Assembly: GCA_905221605.1 (NCBI GenBank)
Contig: CAJNDS010002688.1
Coordinates: 202,501-250,563 of the forward strand
Reading direction: 5' to 3'
Length of the DNA: 48,063 nucleotides
From: Symbiodinium natans
Lineage: Eukaryota; Sar; Dinophyceae; Suessiales; Symbiodiniaceae
Shown: positions 36,301-45,300 of the stretch, one piece after another
Position numbering within the stretch: position 1 is the stretch's first letter
Layout of the letters: each line of letters starts with the position of its first letter
Program-made: the position numbers and the translations under genes
Notes under the pieces: model-generated
What the model was told of the DNA's origin: nothing
The model's database searches: none
Seen by the model: only the letters and a program-made list of their open reading frames with translations

Positions 36301-39300
36301 GATCTCCTCGCTATCGCCCCCCGGAAGGGGTTGGCCATGAATCGACATCGCGTCCGTCAGGGTCGTGACGATGATGACATCAGTCTCCCGGCGGCAGTCA
36401 GAGGAAAGTGTTTGGCCATGAAGAAGAGTCTCGCAAAGCGGGGTGGAGGTGATCACTTGCTGGAGCTTCTCGACGAGCCCCTCGATGCGTACAACTACGT
36501 GTCAAAAGGCATTGACATCGGAAGTCTCGCCCAGCTTGAGTTGTTTACGCGCCTTCACAATCCCGCACCCGGAGGGGATGCGCGTGGTCGCAAAGAGTTT
36601 GCAGGGAGCCACAATGCTGACGCTCGCCTTAGCATCGCCTGGATGCCTGGTGACACCGAGATCGTCTTGAACCGAGCGTTTTTCATCGCGTTCTCTTCCA
36701 GGCTTTACATCCTTGACGAGGCGGCCATGCTCATCTATGCCACACAGCAGACGTACTTCGGCCAAAGGTTTCCTTTTTCGATCCTCGGTTTTGATGGCGA
36801 GATCTACACTCCGGAGCCAGCCTCGGTCACAGAGCTTGCAGCACAGTTGGCAGAATTCTTCAAAGTCCAACTTGGCTTCGCCGGGACCTACGATGATCCG
36901 GCACCCACTGAGGTAACCATGTCAGGGAATCTTCGCATCCCGGAAGGGTTTGCCTCTATGGGCCAGACGCAACTCAATGAAGTCCTGCGCGATACCCGCT
37001 TCTACGACAGACGTCTTGCCAGGACTGCCTATGATCCGGAATGGGTCAGAGCCTCGAGAGCGAGGAGTGCAGGCTACATGCGCGCACCTCCTCCTCCCGG
37101 AAGGGATGGTCCAAGGGCATCTTCATCAAGACGTTATGGAAGGGCTTCGGCGTCCCCTGCAAGACAGCACTCGGAGGGAGCCAATGACCCCACTCGTGAC
37201 AGGACCCGATCATCATCGGCATATGGTGCCAATCGTGGAAGATCACCGAGGAGGACTGGTTCCTATGTAGAGCCAACCAGCAAGGCAACGCCGCCAAGAC
37301 TGCGCTCCGCCACACCAAGACCTCCAGCTGCGAGACGTCAGTCGAGCCAGCAAGATCAGCCCGCTGCCTCACGCAGACGCGTTGAGCCAACCAACCCTAC
37401 CGAGACGGAGGGAGAATGGCTTCGAGCGCGCCGTGAACGGGTCAATCAAATGATTGAGACCAGGCTAGATGAGCTTACGCAGCTGCTCGAGAGACCGCTT
37501 GGCATCACCTTTCCCTACGACGTCGATGGTGAGGAGATCAACGGGCGGGAGCCACGTCATCCCAGATTCAACCGCCTTGAAGCTTACTACTGGGCAATGC
37601 TTTATGCACGCGACCAGCACTATATCCAGGAAGAGGAGGTCGTGAACTGCATTCCATCCTTCGGGCAGCTCAATCGGGTGGTCGTATATGATTACGAGAA
37701 CGTGATCTGGTACCTCAACGGCTGGGAGCACAAAGTCACCGACCCTTTCACAGGTGAAACCACTCGCCGTTACTGAGGAAAGACCTCCACTCGGAAGAGT
37801 TGGATGCATTTGCTGCACCAACCGTGGATCATCTTCTCAAGCTTCGCACATGGACACCACTCTGACGAGTTGGTTGCTGAGCAGTAGAAGCCGGTAACTA
37901 ACCTTTCTTTAGAGTGTAGATGTTTCTCAACTCCCTGACGGGTGGTAGCTACTCACTACTGGTCAGTGGAGTATAGTTTAGGCGAACATTCTTTTGTGTG
38001 TTCTTCCAGCTAACGGAAAAGAACGCCTCTACCGTTGCACTAAGTTGCGCGGGGGGTGTAGTTACTGGAAGACACAAGCTGTATTCACCCGTTCGCCGTG
38101 GCTCAAGAAAATGATTGTTCAGGGCTATCCGCTGGTAACAATACCCTCTGTACCCTAAACCCCAAACCCCAAACCCTAAACCCCGAAGCCCGAACCACGA
38201 AACCCCAAACTCTAAATCCCAAACCCTGAACCCTGAACCCAAACCCCAAACCCCAAACCCCAAACCCTAAACCCGAGACCCTGTGAACGTTATGAAGCCC
38301 AAGCAGCGCATAGAGCCGAGGCAGGGGCAGCTACAAGGCACCCTGGATGCACACGGCCTTCCACTCTTCGACTTCATGGCCACAAATAGTCGACCCCAAA
38401 ACCTTAAACCCGTAAACCCGTAAACCCCTAAACCCCTAAACCCGTAAACCCCCGAACCCCTCAACCTAAACCCCTAAACCCCTAAACCCCTGAACCCTTA
38501 AATCCCTAAACCCCTAAACCCTGAAACCCCTAAACCCTAAACCCTAAACCCTCAAGAGAAAATGCATAGAAATTGTATGTGGTGTCATTTTGAATTTTCA
38601 ATTTGGATATGGCCCCCTCACCATCCCCCCACCCCCACCCCCGCTTCCCCATCCCCCCCACACCCTGCCCCCTACAGACATCGGGCACTTCCAGAAACAC
38701 ATCCAAAGGCTCTTGCGGATCCAAGACCAAAAGCCTTATCCTCAACCCAAAGGAGGAGCTTTAGCCTCAAGGTCCAACCCCAAAGGCCCCCCGTGGTGGT
38801 GTGGCGCTCAGCTCTTCCCTTACCTCGTGCAAGCGACATGCGCTTCGTGCCCGACAATGGTATCATCTGCAGTTGCCGTGGCATGGGCGTGATCAGCCTG
38901 GGGACTACGACGGGGACATTGTATTTGTTTCCTGCGATCCAGACTTGCTTCCTGCTTTAGAGCCTCTCTAAGCCTCCAGGCTTAACCTCGTTGAGGGCCC
39001 CTCCAAGCATCCACACTTAACCTCTTTCAAGGCTCCTCTCCGCTTCCAGGCTTTACCTCCTTTAGCTAAGCCTCCAGGCTTGACCTCCTTTCAAGCCCGA
39101 AGCCTTCAGACTTAACCTCCATGCTGAACTTTCTTTAGGGCCCCTTCTAAAATTTCAGGCTTGTTCCCTTTTGTATGGGGCTCCGCCTCCTTCCGCACCC
39201 CTCGAAGCTTGCAAGCTTAACCTCTTTAGGACCCCTTTTAGCCTCCACATACATGAACCTCCTTCAACCCCCAAGCCTCCAACCCCCCCCCCCCCCCCCA

Positions 39301-42300
39301 ACCAAAAGGCCCCCCCCCCCCCCAGAAAAGGCACAAAAAGGCCTTCAAAAAGGCCCCGCCAAAAGGCCCCAAAGCCGAGCCTCTCCTGTTTCTCGTCATG
39401 TCGATTGCCTCACCAGCTCGGTGACACGACCTGTCCCTTCCCTCGCTGCCCTTGGCCTCGCGATGACCATCCTGCGTCAGGGGTGCTGTTGTTACAGCTT
39501 CTGGGCCAGCTTGTGTAAGCGAGCTTCAGCCTTGTTCTGGCAGGAGCTCCCCACCAAGCAGCCTGGGCTTCAGCATGGCTTGTTTCTTTGTGACTTAGTG
39601 TTTGTTTTCTCTTTTGGAACGGAGTCGTGGAGTATGCGGGGCTCCACAAGCACACTCAGAGATGGGTCAAGGCAGGGCTTTCTCTTGACTGTGCTGGTTT
39701 CCTCTTAACCTTAAGTCTGAAGCCCTCAGAACTGAACCCTGCACTTGCTTCTCAGGATGGACCCACTCTGAGTCGCAACTTCACGATCTTCTATGCGTGG
39801 AGACGGCAGGCTACACACAAAAACAGCCAAAACCAAGACAAAGACAAGGACGAGGATCCCCAGCGCTCTGCAAGACCGCTTCTTGACCCCCCTTCCGTCC
39901 AATACCCTCCCTCCCTCCCACCCAACCCAACTCCCCCCCCACCCCGCCCCTCCCCGCCCAGCCCCCCTCCTCCTTTCCCCAAAAAGATAGGTCTAAAAGA
40001 AAAAACTTTCGCTCAAAACGTTCTGCTCAAAACTTTTGGAGGGGCCAACTGGCGCGGACCACTTGGTGGCCAAAACCACTTGGGTGTCCAAAGGGTTTGC
40101 CGGGCCCCTGCCAATTTTTGCTGTTGGTTATTGTTCATTGTTGTTTTAGCTGTTTGATTCCCTCAAAACATGTTGCCATTGAAATATGAAATTTTTACTT
40201 GGTGTTGTTTCGTGTGTTGTTGTGTTTAAAGCGAAAGAAACCAGGACGAAATCAGCATGATGTTTTGCATGGGAAACGGGTTTCAAAGCTCCTTTTCTTC
40301 AAGAGGGCAACAAACACATGAAGAAAACACCTATTTCAACTTACATTTTTGACATTACAAACAGTGCCTGTAAAACAACAGCTGCTTGCAGCACATTTTG
40401 ATTGAAAGCTGCTTCTCGAAGTATACGACCGATGCCCCCAAACTCTAAACTGTAAAACCTTACACTCGAGCCCCTAAACCCGAAAATCGAATCTGGGATA
40501 ATCTTTTGAACAGACAGTTGGAAGATATGAAAACGGACAACTGCAGACATCTATTTGTGGCGACTCCTTTGTCGTTACCATCGAAATGGTGCCGGTTCAG
40601 AGCCCAAGTCTCGAAAAAACATCTTTGACTGGAAGTACTGTAGCGCAGACAGCATAGAGTTTCAAAGTGACACAGCTACTAATCCTGAAAGGACACAGTT
40701 TCCAAATCAGCAGACCTAGCTGTACAAGCTGCTTGGCTGGAAGCCTAGCCCTAAACCCAAGCTGAAGCTTAGAGTGTTCGGGCAGGCTGACCAGCCTAGC
40801 AGGTCTTATGGCTTCTCATGAGGAATCAGTACTGCAAAGCGCTCTTTGTTTTCTCCACAGCAGCCGACTTGGAAGAAACTAACTTGTGAAAGGGACTCAA
40901 ACTCAGGAGCTTTCCAACTTCAGCAGACAGGCCAGCCTGTCTCAGTCGCTGTGGCCACATCTCAAGCCTCGGACTCTGATGGCACAAAAGTGTCGTCCTC
41001 GGTGGCCATCTTTGTGGCTTGCATTGCTGCATTGAGATCCTTCAGGCTTTGCTTGAGTCTCCCTGAGGCTTCGTGTGCTCCCTTGACACAGAGCCGGAGC
41101 TGATCTCTCTCTTGTAGGAGCATCTTGATATGGTCGTTCTTTGTTCCCAGCTCGAGATCTCGTTCTTGGATCGCTAGCTCTGCATCTATATTGGCCTTGT
41201 TGGAAATGTCCAGCTGTGTTTGCAGACTGTCAATCCGTGCCCTCAAACTCCGGCGGGAGCGTTTCTTGGAGTCTCTGAGGCATTGCAGCGGCTCAGTTGC
41301 ATGGTGGGGGTCCACACGGAACTCTTCGTCTTCCTCAAAGTACCTTCGTAGACCCCTCTTCAACTTCGCAATGGGTTCGGATTCCGTCGGCAGCACTGGA
41401 CTCGCCATAGGTGCTTCGGAGTAGCTGCGAAAGGTTATCTTTCACGACTTGAGCCCTAACTGTCTTCCAAAAACACATGTGCACAGAGATAGAGAGATAA
41501 AGAGAAAGAGAGATACAGAGAGAGAGATGGAGAAAGGAAAAGCTACATATAAAAAAGTATGTGTATATATACATAATATATACACACACTTCTTTATTAG
41601 CTTGTTCCACCTACCGAAAGCAATGGATCCGGTTCATGCTCGCTCTGCTCACAGAATCAGTCGCAGACTCCAATCCTAAGAATTGCTGCAGGCTCGGTCT
41701 TTTTCTTGCCTCCTCGCTTCTCAATGTCCGGGGTCGAATCTGAAACCCACAGGCAGGCCGAGTCCAGAAGGCCTCTTAAACTTAAAGAGGCACTGGTTGG
41801 CAACAAAAGTATTAATAAAAAAAAAAGACGCCTGACCCAGAGACAGCACGATCCAGCTCAATATTATCGTGCTGGCTCTGGGTCAGGAGTCATGGTCTTG
41901 CCCGAGCTGCATCTCCAAGCTTTGTTGTGTGGGCTCCTTTGGTATCGTCTGTGGATTCCACCGACCCACCGACACTGCCACCAAAGAAAATGAACTACAG
42001 CTTGGGCCTGCTCTGTTTGTCCCACACACCAGGCAGCACCCCCATACCGACACAGCAAAAACCTTCTCAGAGTGCCTCTAGACTCTAGCACAATCATGAA
42101 GGCAGATCTGGGAAAGCAAACAGGGCCCTTCTGACCTGAGCTAGAGCCAGCATGGCATCGTTTCCACTTCTGTGCTGTGGGTCCCTTCCACTCGGTCTTG
42201 AAGTGCACCAGCAAAGTTCTTGCACCTCAACTGCTCATGGGCTGGCAACTCATGCAGGGACTTCAGAAACCCTGCTCTTCTCTCCTCTCTGTTGTCGCCG

Positions 42301-45300
42301 GTTCGTCCAAGTCCTCTAAGATCTCTGCGAAAAAAACTCAGCAAGGGGTCATTCGGAGATAGTCTTGTGCAAGCCTGAGCAGCATCTTTGATCATGGGGG
42401 GGGGTGGGTGGCTGGCTGAAAGGGAGGCTGGTTGACCGGGGGGGTTGGAGGGGGCTATGGGGGGATGCTGCGGGGGTTGCTTTTTGGGTTGTTTTTTGCT
42501 GCGTTTTGGAGCTGTTTTTCGACAAAAAACAACCCTGCAAAACCCCAAAAATGGCGCGGACCACTTGGGTACCAAACTGGCGCGGACCACTTGGGTTGTA
42601 AATGGGGGGGGCTCCTACTCATTTCCTTAATTGCCGGGCCCGACAAACTGGCGCGGACCACTTGGGTACCAAACTGGCGCGGACGACTTAGGTGCGAAAC
42701 CAAATTTTTGCGGCCTCAATTTTTAACCCAAAACGGACTCCCGGGAAAGCTGGCGCGGACCACTTGGGCGGCTGCCCCGGGCGACTTGCAAGGACCAGTT
42801 GGGTGCCTGTTTTGCTCTACTGGTGAGGAACATCTGGGCTCAGGACCACCTGGGTTCCTGCTCTACTGGTGAGGAACATCTGGGCTCAGGACCACCTGGG
42901 TTCCTGGAGGTTGTACAGGCCGATGGCAAACAGGGCCCTTCGTCTGGAATGAGCAGCCCACACACACCACAAAACAAAAGCTCTCAGCTAAAACAAACCC
43001 GCCTGTGGGGGACAGATGCAAGCCCAACCGCTGTCGCCATCCCAGGCCAAGGTGTTCAGCAGGGACTTGGAGCCCACTTGAACTCCATCCACTGCCAAGC
43101 TTAGCCACCGAGAGTTCCGAAAAGTAACCTTCGCTTGCTGCAAGTAGGAGTACCTCTCCATGCCAATCAAAGGAGTGCCTCGCTGCTTTCCCCCTTCCGA
43201 TCCTTGTACAGAAGCCAGCACAGTGGCTACTGACCTGAGGTTCTGCTTCTTCGTCTGCTCCAGCACAGCTGCCTTCTGTTCACCACTCAGCCTCTTGTAG
43301 CCTTTTCGGCTCCTGCACCAGGCAATAACAGCAAGTGAACTAGCAAAGCAAAGCAATCAAAACAAAGCTTATGCACTGCATGCTCTCACATCACAAACAG
43401 GCCCTGCATGCCCGTCCTCAGTGGCTGTATTTGCCACAGCTCGGTTTCTTTCCAGATGTCATCCATCCTGCTGGCTTCGATGAGGTGGCACAAGCATTGC
43501 AGTAGCAAGGCCACTGCCCTTTGGCAAGCTCTCCTTTTCTTCAAAGTGAAGTTGGGATTCACCTCCTGCTTGCAGCACTGCTGCAGGCATTCGCAGAAGT
43601 CTCTTTCGCCTGTAGGCATCATTTCAGCCAGGCACTCGAGGCTTTCGGTGGGATCGCTTCTGCAAAACGATGGCCAGTCCAGCTGCACGGAGTCGCTCTG
43701 GACAGTGATGTTGAGCCTGGCCTCTTTGGCTTCGACCTGCTGGGATGCAGTGATGAAACAAGTGACTAGGGCTCGCAACAATGTCGTGGCTTTGGCTGCC
43801 ACAGCTTCCTTGCTCCCCTTCCAGCGACTCCGTTCGTGGAGCTTCCTCGTACTCCAGTGCAGCAGCAGGACACCAATTGTGAAAAAGGAAGCCGAGTACT
43901 CGCCTGCAGGTCCGGGGTCAGCTTCGGCTGACTCATCAACCTGCTGCTCCTCCCCCTCGTCCTCCTCCTCCTCCTCGGGCTGTTTTCGCTTCCTGCTCCT
44001 TGCCTTGGCCTTGGCCGCGACTGCTGCTTTGCGACTGACAACGAAGTGAGTTTGGACCCTTTTCCTGAGTTCCTCCGGACCCAGGTCCTCCTCTTCGCCT
44101 TCCAAAGCAGCAAGGTACTGGCCCACTTTGAAGTGCCAGGACTCTGAGGATGCACCAACAAAGTTCTTGTTCTGATGACCTCCACAAAATGCCACGAGCC
44201 ACCTGAGATGGGGAAATAATGAGCCTGACACCCCAGCTGCTCGGGGAATTTTGAAGGCCGAGATTTCGCAAGTGAAGACTTGTTGACCATGGGCTTGTAA
44301 CTTGATCGCACAGCCTTTCACAGCAGCTGCAGCTGTTGTCCACCTCTCGGTGGTCCCCTCCACTTTGTCTCGAATTTGATCAGCGACCTTCTCGTACCTC
44401 AACTGCTCGTGGGCTGGCATCTCATTCTTCTCTCCATCCAGATCCACAAGCCGGATTACAAACCCACGAGGCCCTGCCAGGAGATCACACTCCTTGCAGG
44501 ACTGTGTGTCTTTCAAAACCACCAACTCTCCTGTCACGAGGTTCTGCAAAAGCACATGCTGCCAAGTCCGACGAATGTGAAGATCTTCTTCAGGGACAGC
44601 GTATTCGGCATACATCGTCTCGCTTAGCGAGGCCACGATGTGAGGCTTACAGTAACAAGCTCTGGCTGGTTACTAGCCACCACAATCATTGAAGAAAACC
44701 ATAGTCAGTAGCTGCAGTTCAAAAGTGTTGTAGGGGATCCTGAGTCCTGCCCTGAACTTCGCTGACTGCAACTGAGCTCTCTTGCCGCTCCCTCTGCCTC
44801 CTGCCAGCACTAAGACTGTGAGGAGTGAGAGGTCTCACTACAAGTAAAAAAATGGCTGCGAAAACAATCGTTCAAAATGCAAAACCAACAAATACTTGTT
44901 CATGACACGATGAATTTCGATGCCAAAAACTACTCAAAATCTAGTCAAGTAACAAAGCATCCACAGACTAAAGCCACGAAAACAAAACATGGTAAGGTTT
45001 CAGTGCTGAATCGCAGGCACTTCAAGGCTTCTGAATGCTGTCTCTTGCTTGAGTTTTTCGAAACAAACATATCACGACAGGGGCCAAATACTTAACGGTG
45101 CTGTTGGTTCGAAATGGTGCTCGCCCAACTTGGTTTTCTGACAGGCTCAACAAAGGCCCTCCCACCCAAGCCGTCTGGGCCACCAGGTGGTCCTTGCCAG
45201 TTGGTCCCTCTGAAACTTGCGCTCCAAAGTTACGCTCAAAAGCTTTTCGCTCAGAAACTTTTTGTCTTAACCCTAAACCCTAAACCCTAAACTCTAAACC

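Larger units (their letters stand above)
14078..38143 (+). mobile_element. Ty1/copia LTR retrotransposon, giant, with accessory domains
   Basis: Complete element from 5' LTR to 3' LTR. Visible parts in order are LTR (87 bp), candidate primer-binding site, a 38-nt leader, one gag-pol ORF, a 280-nt 3' region ending in six G residues, and an identical LTR, flanked by CCCTC on both sides. Integrase before reverse transcriptase and the YVDD, SKKQ and SSTEAE motifs place it in Ty1/copia. The assembled length of 24,066 bp includes a 100-N gap and a 9,146-bp repeated block. Without them the element is about 14.8 kb, very long for copia, while the LTRs are very short. Identical LTRs and an unbroken ORF suggest recent insertion. 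It lies in an intron of a transporter gene in the same orientation. Confidence 0.96.
40039..45210. mobile_element. Candidate DNA transposon bounded by 48-bp inverted repeats
   Basis: 40039-40086 and 45163-45210 are inverted copies matching at 40 of 48 positions without gaps. Between them lie minus-strand coding exons (40962-41408 and 43003-44651) and a cluster of five direct copies of the subterminal motif GGCGCGGACCACTTGGG. The size (5.2 kb), inverted ends and internal genes suggest a DNA transposon in the large intron. No target duplication could be set because the exact ends are unclear. A shorter element from 42551 to 45210 is an alternative. Confidence 0.5.

Noticed and set aside
14203-37776. 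One 7,857-residue protein spanning the N gap
   Set aside because: The frame crosses 100 N and repeats 9.1 kb; frame continuity follows from the offset (9,246) being a multiple of three.
39171-40157. Pro-rich plus-strand ORFs of 115-177 codons
   Set aside because: Composition effect of C-runs; no motifs or family resemblance.
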